Under the pieces are notes generated by a model. That model did not search any database. It worked only from the letters and a program-made list of their open reading frames with translations, and was not told where the DNA came from. A DNA stretch of 19,918 nucleotides, from the NCBI GenBank assembly GCA_036795455.1, contig DAIRET010000034.1, positions 1 through 19,918 of the forward strand, in the 5' to 3' direction. Below, piece by piece: positions 6,522-16,393 of this stretch (positions within the stretch are counted from its first letter, which is position 1; each line of letters starts with the position of its first letter). The translations under genes and the position numbers were made by a program. The DNA comes from DAIRET01 sp036795455. GTDB taxonomy: Bacteria > Bacteroidota > Ignavibacteria > Ignavibacteriales > Ignavibacteriaceae.

Positions 6522-9500
6522 GCGAACAAGAAGAAATAAAAACAAAGAAACCGTTATTCCATAGAATAATTAATTGGTTTCTTTATACATTGCTGACAAT
6601 AGTGGCAATTGTACTGCTAATTATCGGCTTTTCCCAAACATCAACCTTCAGGGAAATACTGCGTGAGCAGGCACTAAGTGCGGTGAACTCATCAATTGCG
6701 GGCAAGCTTGATATTACAGCGATTGACGGGACTATTTTCACTTCTTTAATTCTCAGAGGAATTTCTTTAACCTACCAACAGGATACAATCGCATCGGTTT
6801 CTAAGATTGATTTGAGGATTAGCCCGATACAAATACTGCTGAAGAAGATTTATGTTAGAAGTGTGGAAATAACGGGTGTGGATTTTCGATTGGTTGAAGA
6901 CAGCCTTGGTGTATTGAACATTGCAAAGGCTTTTCCTTCGGAAGAAGATGAAGACACAACATCCTCCGAATTTCCGTTTACAATTACTGTTTCGGAACTG
7001 GATTTAGTCGATGTGAATTTTTCTCTTCAAACATATAAGTATATTACTTCTACAAATCTTTATGATTCGTTGAACATGGAGGATTTCCGGATCAATAATC
7101 TGAATATGTCGGTTTCTGCTTATGCCGATATTAACAATAATGATTTTGAACTTGACATACATTCCCTTGCATTAAATCCAAACCTAAAAAAAATGAACCT
7201 GAAAAATCTTGCGGGCAGTTTCAAGATGAATGAAGAAATTATGTCCGTTAAAGATTTTTTAATTGAAACGGAAACGACAAATATCACGCTTAATGCCGAC
7301 TGGAGGGGCTTTAATTTGTTCGGAGACAATTCGGACGAAGAGATGCAGAATTCGATTGTTAAGTTGAGACTTGATGCAAAAAAAATTAACTTTGACGACC
7401 TGACTACTTTTGTTGATGCAACCGGTATTTTAAGGGGTGAAGCGGCTGTTTCAATTAATGCCGAAGGGAAGTTTTCGGATATTGAAATTAAAGAACTTTC
7501 TTTGAATTATCTTAATACATCACTTGGTTGTACCGGCAGATTACAAAAACTTGACGAGCCGTCTAAACTTTTTATTACAGCGCAATTTGTTCCGTCTATG
7601 TTGAATTATCCCGATATTTCAAAACTCCTTCCGACACTGGACTTGCCTGAATTCGAAAATCTGTCCGTAATTCAATTTGATACTTTATTCTTTGAAGGTG
7701 AGCCGCTAAACTTCAAATCCGATTTTTCAATTGTTGTGAACAAAGGGAAAGTTTCAGGCTCGGCAGCGCTTGATTTTAGAAGAAATGATATGGTTTATAA
7801 TGCAAACATAAAAACTTCTAGCTTAAACCTTGAAGCTTTTGCCGGGATGCCCCTTCTGTTAAACTCATCATCAAAAATAAGCGGAACCGGTACTGAGCCT
7901 GATAGAATGAATGCGTCAGTGCAAATAAATATCGACAATACGCTGATCGGTGAAAATAGGCTGGACAATATGCGGCTTGATTCGGATGTAAAAAGTGGTG
8001 TAGCAAAAATTTATGCTTCGGCAGAATTCGACTCGGCAACCGCAATTATTGATCTTGCAGCTAATCTTTCTGATTTTGATAATCCCGAATACGAATGGAA
8101 TATAGATATTAACGAAATAAATCTTGAAAAAATCTTGAGAGACTCGCTTTTGTCGAGTTCTTTTAATATCTCGTGTTCAGGTAAAGGAACCGGTTTTGAT
8201 CCCGAAAAAATTAATGCTTTTTTATCACTAAGAGTTAAAGATTCAAAGTACCTGCAAAACTCAATTAACGATTTAACTCTTGATCTTCAAGTGAATTCAT
8301 GGGAGAACGATAAAAAGAGAATTAAACTTAACTCCTCTTTTGCGGATATGGACATTGCCGGGTACTTCAAGTATGGAGATTTAACAAATCTCGTTTTACA
8401 GGAAATTGATACACTGTCTTCATTCATAACCGGGAAAATAGATGCGTATTTCCCGCCTGAGAACATAGTGCTGAAAACAATCAACGAACACAAAAAGAAA
8501 CTAAAAAAAAACGAGCCGCCGCCGGTTAAAAATATCAGCAATTTAAACTTGAAATATGAATTGATTTTGAAAGATTACCAATCTCTTCCATTGTTCCTCG
8601 GTGTTGATGAAATACATGCCGAGGGCGCTTTAAGCGGCGTAATTGAGAAGGACTCGGTTAAAACTTCAATTTATAATTACATTAATATCGACTTTGCGAA
8701 AAATAAAGCGGGTGACGATATTTATTTTGTCGCCGACTCCAAATGCGAATTAAACTATAATAGAATGCTCAACTATGGCAACGGTAGCGATATTGTTTTT
8801 TCGATGGATTTTTCCGCCGACAGGTTGTTTGCAAATACGGAAATAAAGAATATAAAAGTGAAGCTTGGTTTGAACAGGGATAAGCTCAACACAATAGCTT
8901 CGGCAGATATTACTGAAGAAGTAAAAGCAAAAATAGAGTTATCCTCAGACCTTAATTCACCCAAGTTGAATGCGTCGATTGATGATTTGTTGGTTGTTTA
9001 TAACAGGTTTGAACTAAAAAACAAAGACAAAATATTTATTTCTTACCTGGACGACAAACTTGATATTAAAGGATTTAACCTGTATCGTAATGACGCGGTG
9101 ATTAATCTTGACGGCTTTATTGCAAAAGAAGGACGGCAGGATTTGAACCTTTCAATAAAAAGATTTAAAGGATACGATATAGGGTTTAATATTCTACAAG
9201 CCGATCCGCAGAATACTATAGACTATGATTTTAACCTGGTAGGAAAAATCAACGGCGATTTTGAGAATCCGAATATCAACATTGATCTTTCAGTCGATGA
9301 TCTAACATACGGCAACCGTAAGTTCGGACTGCTGACATGCGGATTCAGTTATTCTAGTAAATATTTAAATACAAACATTCGCTTTGCAGATGGAAAACTT
9401 ACAGAAAATGAAATCCCACTGTTAATCACAGGAAAAATTCCGGTTGATCTCTCGTTAGCATCAGTTGAGGACAGGCTTCCTAAGAATAAAGAAGTTGATT

Positions 9501-11026
9501 TAAAAATCATTGCTCAAAACTTCAATCTTGAAACTTTTGGCGACGCATTCCCATTTATTGATAAATTGAAAGGATTCATTACATCGGATTTGAAACTCGG
9601 GGGCACATTCGAAAAACTTGATAAAAGCGGTTCTTTAAGTATTCGCGAAGCTTCGTTTGTAGCAGAGAACAACAACCTCGAATACGGTGCCGGAATTAAA
9701 CTGAGACTTGAAGGTGAAACCCTTTATCTTGATAGTTTGTTGATAAATAATAAAGGCAATGTTAAGAACAAAGGAACAATGAGGGGAAGAGGTAAAGTAG
9801 AATTTGATGGACTAAATATTGCTTCAACACAGTTCTTAATTAACGGTGATTTGACCGTACTTTCAAACGAATCGAAAGCGGTACTCCCGGAAGTTTACGG
9901 CGACCTTTACATTGCAACGCGCGGTGATGTGATTTTTGCGTCAACGAAAGAGAAGTCGTTTTTAAGAGCCTATATGTTGATCAAAGAAGCGAACTTGATA
10001 TTTCCGCAAACTCAATCCGGGTATTCAGCGGGACAGAGTAATTTTATATATAAATACATCGAAGCAGAACAACAACAGACCCAAAGAGAAGTTGAAATAG
10101 ATAAATTGATTCAACTTGCAAAGGAACTGGAAGCTGAAGAAATGGAAGGTATTGCGGGAGACCAAAGCACCTTCGATTACGATTTCAGAATAAGAATTGA
10201 AGATGAGGCAAGGATTACATTCATGCTGGCACAAGCAGCAAATCAAAAACTGAATGCAGAACTGAAAGGTGAATTGACTTATGAGAAAAGCGGGGCAATC
10301 CAGAATATACAGGGCGAATTGCAGCTTCTTGAAGGTTCTACACTTGAATTTATAAAAACATTTTCTGCAACGGGAACGATTAAGTTTGAGAGTGATATTA
10401 CAAATCCAAATTTAGATATTGTAGCTACTTATACGAACTATCTTACATCAACGGATTCTACTGCAGGTGTTACGGAAACAGAGGTTGCGGTAAAAATTAA
10501 ATTAAAGGGAACACTTGACGAATTGTCAAAAAACTTTGCCACCATGGAAGATAATATTGCGGTGTATGAAGGAACCGAAAATATTCGCGACGATAAACCG
10601 AGCGCCGACAAAGATAAATCCGATGCGGTCTGGTTTATCCTTACGGGTAAATTTGCAAGCGAAGTTACATCTCAGGAAAAACAGGATTTCGACAAAATGC
10701 TTGGTGGTACTGCAACCTCGCTTGCCGGCTCTTTGTTGGGGGGATTGTTAAACGCATACCTTGGGGACCTCGTAAGAACTTTTGAAGTGAGATCGGCTAG
10801 CACCGGAACAAAGTTTAGTTTGTCCGGCAGCTACAAAGGGTTTCGTTATACGGTCGGTGCGTCAACATCGGTTTTTAACGACCTTTCCGCAGCAAATATA
10901 AGGGTTGAATACCCGCTGTTGAATAAATTATTTATACGTCTCGAAAGAAAAGAAGCTATTTCAGAGACGAACTATCCGAGCGAAATGATTAATGAACTCG
11001 GTCTAAAATATAGGTTTGAATTTTAA
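6518..11026 (+). CDS. tamB: TamB-like translocation and assembly module protein (DUF490/AsmA-like)
   Basis: A 1502-residue protein with a short cytoplasmic N-terminus, one transmembrane helix (about 19-38) and a very long beta-rich periplasmic body. The first 130 residues carry the TamB opening pattern (AIDGTIF, LRGISLTY, KIDLRISPIQILLKK, then VEITGVDFRLV); repeated 'L...G...F.NP.......L' strands follow, as in a beta-taco bridge; the last 450 or so form the TamB C-terminal domain with DAVWFILTGKF near 1370, a glycine-rich helix (SLAGSLLGGLLNAYLG) and a terminal GLKYRFEF. TamB-family proteins span the periplasm and move phospholipid and/or help insert outer-membrane proteins, in E. coli with the Omp85 protein TamA. 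Start is TTG overlapping the rfaE2 stop (TTGA); the next Met, residue 187, would lose the anchor. rnr follows with a 1-nt overlap. Confidence 0.9.
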   Translation: MSEQEEIKTKKPLFHRIINWFLYTLLTIVAIVLLIIGFSQTSTFREILREQALSAVNSSIAGKLDITAIDGTIFTSLILRGISLTYQQDTIASVSKIDLRISPIQILLKKIYVRSVEITGVDFRLVEDSLGVLNIAKAFPSEEDEDTTSSEFPFTITVSELDLVDVNFSLQTYKYITSTNLYDSLNMEDFRINNLNMSVSAYADINNNDFELDIHSLALNPNLKKMNLKNLAGSFKMNEEIMSVKDFLIETETTNITLNADWRGFNLFGDNSDEEMQNSIVKLRLDAKKINFDDLTTFVDATGILRGEAAVSINAEGKFSDIEIKELSLNYLNTSLGCTGRLQKLDEPSKLFITAQFVPSMLNYPDISKLLPTLDLPEFENLSVIQFDTLFFEGEPLNFKSDFSIVVNKGKVSGSAALDFRRNDMVYNANIKTSSLNLEAFAGMPLLLNSSSKISGTGTEPDRMNASVQINIDNTLIGENRLDNMRLDSDVKSGVAKIYASAEFDSATAIIDLAANLSDFDNPEYEWNIDINEINLEKILRDSLLSSSFNISCSGKGTGFDPEKINAFLSLRVKDSKYLQNSINDLTLDLQVNSWENDKKRIKLNSSFADMDIAGYFKYGDLTNLVLQEIDTLSSFITGKIDAYFPPENIVLKTINEHKKKLKKNEPPPVKNISNLNLKYELILKDYQSLPLFLGVDEIHAEGALSGVIEKDSVKTSIYNYINIDFAKNKAGDDIYFVADSKCELNYNRMLNYGNGSDIVFSMDFSADRLFANTEIKNIKVKLGLNRDKLNTIASADITEEVKAKIELSSDLNSPKLNASIDDLLVVYNRFELKNKDKIFISYLDDKLDIKGFNLYRNDAVINLDGFIAKEGRQDLNLSIKRFKGYDIGFNILQADPQNTIDYDFNLVGKINGDFENPNINIDLSVDDLTYGNRKFGLLTCGFSYSSKYLNTNIRFADGKLTENEIPLLITGKIPVDLSLASVEDRLPKNKEVDLKIIAQNFNLETFGDAFPFIDKLKGFITSDLKLGGTFEKLDKSGSLSIREASFVAENNNLEYGAGIKLRLEGETLYLDSLLINNKGNVKNKGTMRGRGKVEFDGLNIASTQFLINGDLTVLSNESKAVLPEVYGDLYIATRGDVIFASTKEKSFLRAYMLIKEANLIFPQTQSGYSAGQSNFIYKYIEAEQQQTQREVEIDKLIQLAKELEAEEMEGIAGDQSTFDYDFRIRIEDEARITFMLAQAANQKLNAELKGELTYEKSGAIQNIQGELQLLEGSTLEFIKTFSATGTIKFESDITNPNLDIVATYTNYLTSTDSTAGVTETEVAVKIKLKGTLDELSKNFATMEDNIAVYEGTENIRDDKPSADKDKSDAVWFILTGKFASEVTSQEKQDFDKMLGGTATSLAGSLLGGLLNAYLGDLVRTFEVRSASTGTKFSLSGSYKGFRYTVGASTSVFNDLSAANIRVEYPLLNKLFIRLERKEAISETNYPSEMINELGLKYRFEF

Positions 11027-13131
11027 TGAAGAAAAAAATCGTTTCGTTTTTTAATAACAATCCGGGCATCTCGATTAAAACCAAAGAGATTGCAAGGAAA
11101 CTGAATATAACAGAAGAACATGAATATGCGTCTCTTAAAGCCGCCTTGCATCAGCTTTGCGACGAGGAATATCTTGAACGCACGGGTAAAAGGTATAAAG
11201 TTAAATCAACAATAGATAAAAGAAATATTGTCGGAACTTTACAGCTTACTTTTGAAGGTTACGGATTTGTTGTACCGAACAAATCGAAAGCGGATGATAT
11301 TTTTATTTCGGACAGGAACATGTTCACGGCTTTCAACGGGGATACTGTTGAGGTATCGTTATTTGCCAAACAAAAAGGGAAAAAGAAAAATCTTGAAGGA
11401 CAAATTGTAAGAATTGTAAAAAGGAAATTCAACGAAATCGTAGGCACTCTTCATAAATCAAACGGGTTTTACCTTGTTAAACCGGACGCAGCAGATATTC
11501 ATAAAGATTTTTATATCTCTCCGAATGATTTGAACAACGCAGCACCCGGTCAAAAAGTAATTGTAGGCGATATTGCATGGACAAATCCGAAGCATAATCC
11601 CGAAGGAAAAATTGTGGAGATTCTTGGCAAACGCGGGAACCTTGACACCGAACTTCTTTCAATTGCTAAGGAGTTTAATCTTCCCTTCAGGTTTACCGAA
11701 AAAGTGTTGTCGGAAGTTGAAAATATTACAGCCGGCATAGATGAAAAAGAAACCGGGAAAAGGGCAGACTTCAGGGGTGAAGTCGTTCTTACAATTGATC
11801 CCGAAGATGCAAAAGATTTTGACGATGCTCTTTCTATTGAAACGCTTGAGAACGGAAATTTCAAAGTGGGGATACACATTGCGGACGTAAGCCATTATGT
11901 GAAGCCGAATTCATATACGGATAACGAAGCCGAAAAGAGAGGTAACTCTGTTTACTGTGTCGGCAGCGTTATTCCAATGCTTCCCGAAAGACTCTCGAAT
12001 AACATTTGCTCACTTGTTCCATTTGAAGACAGGTTGACATATTCTGTAATAGCGGAACTAACAGCGAGGGGAAAACTGGTCGACTATCAAATCAAGAAAA
12101 GTATAATCAACAGCAAGCGGAGATTTACTTATGACGAAGTTCAGGAGATAATCGAGACCGGTGAAGGAGATTTTAAAGATGAGGTTTTACTGCTGAATAA
12201 ACTTGCGGGGACTCTTCGTAAAAAACGGCTTAAAGAAGGAAGTATCAACTTCTTTTCGCAGGAAATTAAATTTGTTTTGAATGAAGAAGGCGAACCGGTT
12301 CACATTATTAAAAAAGAAACAAAAGAAAGCAACAACCTTGTAGAAGAATTTATGCTTCTTGCAAATAAAATAGTTGCTCTGCATATCGGCTTTCCGAAAG
12401 CCCAAAATGAAGTAAAACCATTTCTTTATAGGGTACACGATTTACCGGACAAAGAGAAAATAGCAGAATTTTGCAGGTTTGTTAAATCCCTGGGGTATAA
12501 TATTTCTTCCAATGATGTTTTAAAACCGACGAAGCTAAATAAACTGATGGAAACTATCCGCGGAAAAGAAGAAGAAACGGTAATAAATGATCTTGCTATC
12601 CGTACTATGGCTAAAGCTGTTTATTCACCTGATAATATCGGGCATTACGGGCTGGGATTCAAACATTATACCCACTTTACATCGCCGATAAGAAGATATT
12701 CCGATTTGCTTGTTCACAGGATGCTTTATTCTTATATTGAAGAAAAAGGAAGAAGGACGTATTCTCAAAACGACCTCGAAAAAATTTGCGAGCATTTATC
12801 TTTTTGTGAACGGAATTCAGTTGAAGCGGAAAGACTTTCGCTTAAACTTAAGAAAATCGAATACCTGCAAAAGCATCTCGGCGAAGAGTTCAGCGCTATT
12901 ATAACCGGAGTAACAAATTTCGGCTTGTTTGTCGAAATTACCGAGTTCCTCGCAGAAGGCTTGGTTCATATAAGAGATATGGAGGGAGATTTTTATGTTT
13001 ATGATGAGAAAAAATATTCTTTAATTGGGAAAAGAAACCGGAAAAATTACAGGCTTGGCGACAAAGTAAACGTCAAACTGATACGGGTTGATTATGAAAG
13101 AGCCGAAATAGACTTTCTAATTGTTGATTAA
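11026..13131 (+). CDS. rnr: Ribonuclease R, 3'-5' exoribonuclease
   Basis: A 701-residue RNase II/RNB-family enzyme that degrades structured RNA from the 3' end in the cytoplasm. Domain order: an N-terminal winged-helix-like region (about 1-60), two cold-shock/OB domains (about 65-205), the RNB catalytic domain (about 245-570) and an S1 domain (about 620-700). The active site DPEDAKDFDDALS (258-270) keeps the Mg-binding aspartates 258, 264, 266 and 267, and the RNB signature HYTHFTSPIRRYSD is at 547-560. The lysine-rich tail of E. coli RNase R is absent; the protein stops right after the S1 domain. Its ATG shares one base with the tamB stop (TAATG), so it belongs to the same transcript as the envelope genes. 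Confidence 0.96.
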   Translation: MKKKIVSFFNNNPGISIKTKEIARKLNITEEHEYASLKAALHQLCDEEYLERTGKRYKVKSTIDKRNIVGTLQLTFEGYGFVVPNKSKADDIFISDRNMFTAFNGDTVEVSLFAKQKGKKKNLEGQIVRIVKRKFNEIVGTLHKSNGFYLVKPDAADIHKDFYISPNDLNNAAPGQKVIVGDIAWTNPKHNPEGKIVEILGKRGNLDTELLSIAKEFNLPFRFTEKVLSEVENITAGIDEKETGKRADFRGEVVLTIDPEDAKDFDDALSIETLENGNFKVGIHIADVSHYVKPNSYTDNEAEKRGNSVYCVGSVIPMLPERLSNNICSLVPFEDRLTYSVIAELTARGKLVDYQIKKSIINSKRRFTYDEVQEIIETGEGDFKDEVLLLNKLAGTLRKKRLKEGSINFFSQEIKFVLNEEGEPVHIIKKETKESNNLVEEFMLLANKIVALHIGFPKAQNEVKPFLYRVHDLPDKEKIAEFCRFVKSLGYNISSNDVLKPTKLNKLMETIRGKEEETVINDLAIRTMAKAVYSPDNIGHYGLGFKHYTHFTSPIRRYSDLLVHRMLYSYIEEKGRRTYSQNDLEKICEHLSFCERNSVEAERLSLKLKKIEYLQKHLGEEFSAIITGVTNFGLFVEITEFLAEGLVHIRDMEGDFYVYDEKKYSLIGKRNRKNYRLGDKVNVKLIRVDYERAEIDFLIVD

Positions 13132-13156
13132 TTTTGAACTGAAATAGTATAGTGCC

Positions 13157-16100
13157 ATGAAGACAACATTTTTTTTATCGCTTTTTGTTTTATTGTTCCA
13201 GTTGAACTCCTTTGCCCAGTTCGGCAGGAATAAAGTCCAGTACAAAACTTTTGATTGGTATTATATTCAAACCACTCATTTTGATATTTACTTCTCACTG
13301 GAAGGAGATAAGCTTGCGGAGTTTGCCGCTAAGGCATCCGAAGATGCACTACGGGCTATCGAAAGAAAAATTAATTATAGAATTAACAACAGAATAACAT
13401 TAATACTTTACTATTCGCAAAACGATTTCCAGGAAACAAATGTAATCGATCAATACCTTAGCGAAGGAATCGGCGGATTTACAGAGTTGTTCAAAAACCG
13501 CGTAGTGCTTCCGTTTACAGGCTCTTACAAAGATTTTAGACATGTTATTCATCACGAACTTGTTCACGCAGTAATGAACGATATGTTTTACGGCGGCTCT
13601 ATTCAAAACGTGATAGCAAATAATATTTCTATCCGCTTCCCGATTTGGTTTAGCGAAGGAATGGCTGAATATCTTTCACTTGGATGGGATACAAATACCG
13701 ATATGTTTATTCGCGATGCGGCAACAAGTGAATACCTGCCGGACATTCCTAACCTTGATAACTATTTCGCCTACAGGGGCGGGCAATCGGTTATTCATTA
13801 CATAGCCGGTAAATACGGTGAAGAAAAAATCGGCGAGTTGATGAATAGAATTAAAAGCAAAGGAAATGTAGAAGAAGGATTCAAAGCTTCTATCGGGCTG
13901 GACATTAAAGAGCTTAACGAAAGATGGAAAAAAGAAATTAAAAGAGAATACTGGCCCGAAATTGCCTTCAGGAAAGACCCGGACGAATTCGCTAAACGAT
14001 TAACCGACCATAGAAAAGACGGAGGCTTCTACAATATTAACCCCGCTCTTTCTCCCTCCGGGGATAAAATAGCTTTCATTTCAAACAGGGATTTTTATTT
14101 CGATGTTTATTTAATGGATGCCTCGGACGGGAAAATTTTAAAGCGGCTGGTTAAAGGAAACCGGAGCGCCGACTTTGAAGAGTTAAACATTCTTACTCCC
14201 GGCTTAAGCTGGTCCCCCGATGGAAAACGGATCGCATTGTCCGCTAAAAGTTCAGGTGCGGATGTTCTTTATATTATTGATGCGGAATCGGGCAAATCGG
14301 AAACTATCCCTTTCAAGTTTGAAGGAATAACAAATGTCGCATGGTCTCCTTCGGGCAGATTTATTGCATTATCCGGGCATAATTCGTCTCAATCCGATAT
14401 TTATGTTTATGATTTCGAAACTAAAACCATAGACAATATTACCGATGATATTTTTACAGACCTTGACCCGACGTGGAGTCCGGATGAATCAAGAATTTAT
14501 TTTGCATCGGACAGGAAAGATATGCTGACGGAACAGATAGACGAATACTTTCGCATGGCGGAGCATGACTACACACAGAACGACATTTACTGCGTTGATA
14601 TTAAAACAAAGATAAGGATTCGAGTAACCGATACCCCCCTTGCAGACGAAGCTTCGCCGGTGGTTAGTACCGACGGAAAAGAAATATTATTCGTCTCCGA
14701 TGAAAACGGCATTAACAATATTTATAAGAAAAGAGTTTACCTAACGGAATCCGATACTGTAACCGGTATAGAAAACCTTAAAGCTGAACCAATTACAAAT
14801 TCGCTGAACGGATTGAATCAAATTTCAATTTCAAAAGATGGAAAGAAACTCGCCTTCTCGTCAATGTACCAGGCGGCATATAATATTTTTATTATGAGCA
14901 ATCCTTTTGAAAGCAAATCAGACCAGAAAGAATTAACACCAACACCATTCCGGGCGAGAACTTTATCGGCAGGAAGGAGCTATCTATCGGCAGATGTTTC
15001 AACCGGGCAAGATTCCATATTAAATGATACTACACACGAGGTTACAAAACCGCGGTTCTTTTCAGGTTCATACATTGATACGACAAAATCAAACGGAGAC
15101 TCTTTAAGTGTAAGTTATAGTACATTTATTTTTGGGCAGAAAGATTACACACAAATCGATACCTCGGCTAAAGAAGATGAGGATTTCCTGTTGACGGACA
15201 ACCTTGATTCAAGCGGCAACTTCCGGGTGAATAAGTATAAGATAACATTTTCGCCCGACCTTGTATATGCAAATGCGGGTTACAGCACTCTTTACGGGCT
15301 GCTGGGAACAACAGTAATCTCTTTCAGTGATGTACTCGGTAATCATAGGCTTGTAGGGGTAACAAGTTTACAAATAGATTTGAAAAACAGCGATTACGGG
15401 CTGGCATACTTTTACCTTCCTAAAAGATTCGGGTTGGGGGTTGAAGCTTTTCATACGGCTCGCTTCGTGTTTTTACAAAGAGGAAATTCACTTAACCTTT
15501 TCCGTTTTAGGAATTACGGTGCAATTGTTTCCGGGAATTATCCACTCAACAGGTTTTACAGATTTGAAGGCGGGTTGAGTCTTCTTAATGTTTCGGCCGA
15601 GAATCTTGACGACACAATTGAGGAATCGAGAAAAATTACATATCTCGTTCCCACAATAAGTTTTGTTCACGATAATTCAATTTGGGGTTATACTTCGCCG
15701 ATAGACGGTACAAGATACCGTTTTGACTTTTTCGGTAATCCTCTTATCCAGGCAAACAAATTCGGGTTTTATTCCCTGCTTGGAGATTACAGAACATATT
15801 TTAAATTTTGGACTGATTATTCATTCGGACTCCGTTTGTCCGGCGGTTATTCATGGGGAAAAAATCCGCAAAGATTTTTCCTTGGCGGAGTAGAAAACTG
15901 GATAAACAGAAGATTCGCAACCGGTGAAATTCCAATTGATAGCCCGGCAGATTTTGCATTCCTTACATCTGCATTACCGATGCGGGGGTTTGATTACGCC
16001 GAACAAATCGGTACAAAATATGCACTCGCAAACTTTGAACTCAGGTTCCCGCTGATACGCTACCTGCTTACAGGCGCGCTGCCGATACTGTTCAGAGATG

Positions 16101-16336
16101 TACTCGGAGTTGCATTTATAGACCTTGGTTCTGCATGGAACAACAATAAACAGCTCCAGCTTTTCACAAAAAATGAATCGGGAAGCACGGTTTCGAAAGA
16201 CCTTTTAATGGGAACGGGAGTCGGAGCAAGAATCTATTTCCTTTATTTCTTACTCCGGTTCGATGTTGCGTGGTCTTATAATGTTGATTCTTTCTCAAGA
16301 CCGATATTTTATTTCTCACTTGGAGCCGATTTTTAA
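13157..16336 (+). CDS. Exported fusion: zinc-metallopeptidase-like domain, TolB-like propeller, Omp85-type barrel
   Basis: A 1059-residue protein with a signal peptide (1-20, SFAQ). Residues 30-270 form a gluzincin/peptidase-MA-like domain with the zinc motif HHELVHAVM (HExxH: His133, Glu134, His137) and a downstream WFSEGMAEYLS whose Glu167 is the likely third ligand. Residues 290-590 are PD40/TolB-type propeller repeats (PALSPSGDKIAFISN, LSWSPDGKRIALSA, VAWSPSGRFIALSG, PTWSPDESRIYFAS, and two weaker ones near 500 and 558). After a polar linker (600-690), residues 695-1059 look like an Omp85/surface-antigen barrel: FFLGG (907-911), MRGF (942-945), ALANFELRFPL, a late LGVAFIDLGSAW and a terminal SLGADF. 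No POTRA repeats are seen. Probably outer-membrane anchored, with the peptidase and propeller in the periplasm. It lies 25 nt after rnr; I know of no proven function. Confidence 0.82.
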   Translation: MKTTFFLSLFVLLFQLNSFAQFGRNKVQYKTFDWYYIQTTHFDIYFSLEGDKLAEFAAKASEDALRAIERKINYRINNRITLILYYSQNDFQETNVIDQYLSEGIGGFTELFKNRVVLPFTGSYKDFRHVIHHELVHAVMNDMFYGGSIQNVIANNISIRFPIWFSEGMAEYLSLGWDTNTDMFIRDAATSEYLPDIPNLDNYFAYRGGQSVIHYIAGKYGEEKIGELMNRIKSKGNVEEGFKASIGLDIKELNERWKKEIKREYWPEIAFRKDPDEFAKRLTDHRKDGGFYNINPALSPSGDKIAFISNRDFYFDVYLMDASDGKILKRLVKGNRSADFEELNILTPGLSWSPDGKRIALSAKSSGADVLYIIDAESGKSETIPFKFEGITNVAWSPSGRFIALSGHNSSQSDIYVYDFETKTIDNITDDIFTDLDPTWSPDESRIYFASDRKDMLTEQIDEYFRMAEHDYTQNDIYCVDIKTKIRIRVTDTPLADEASPVVSTDGKEILFVSDENGINNIYKKRVYLTESDTVTGIENLKAEPITNSLNGLNQISISKDGKKLAFSSMYQAAYNIFIMSNPFESKSDQKELTPTPFRARTLSAGRSYLSADVSTGQDSILNDTTHEVTKPRFFSGSYIDTTKSNGDSLSVSYSTFIFGQKDYTQIDTSAKEDEDFLLTDNLDSSGNFRVNKYKITFSPDLVYANAGYSTLYGLLGTTVISFSDVLGNHRLVGVTSLQIDLKNSDYGLAYFYLPKRFGLGVEAFHTARFVFLQRGNSLNLFRFRNYGAIVSGNYPLNRFYRFEGGLSLLNVSAENLDDTIEESRKITYLVPTISFVHDNSIWGYTSPIDGTRYRFDFFGNPLIQANKFGFYSLLGDYRTYFKFWTDYSFGLRLSGGYSWGKNPQRFFLGGVENWINRRFATGEIPIDSPADFAFLTSALPMRGFDYAEQIGTKYALANFELRFPLIRYLLTGALPILFRDVLGVAFIDLGSAWNNNKQLQLFTKNESGSTVSKDLLMGTGVGARIYFLYFLLRFDVAWSYNVDSFSRPIFYFSLGADF

Positions 16337-16393
16337 TGTTTCAGGAGTTGAGAGTTTTACAATTTGAACAAACAAAAAAAATGAGTGTGTATA

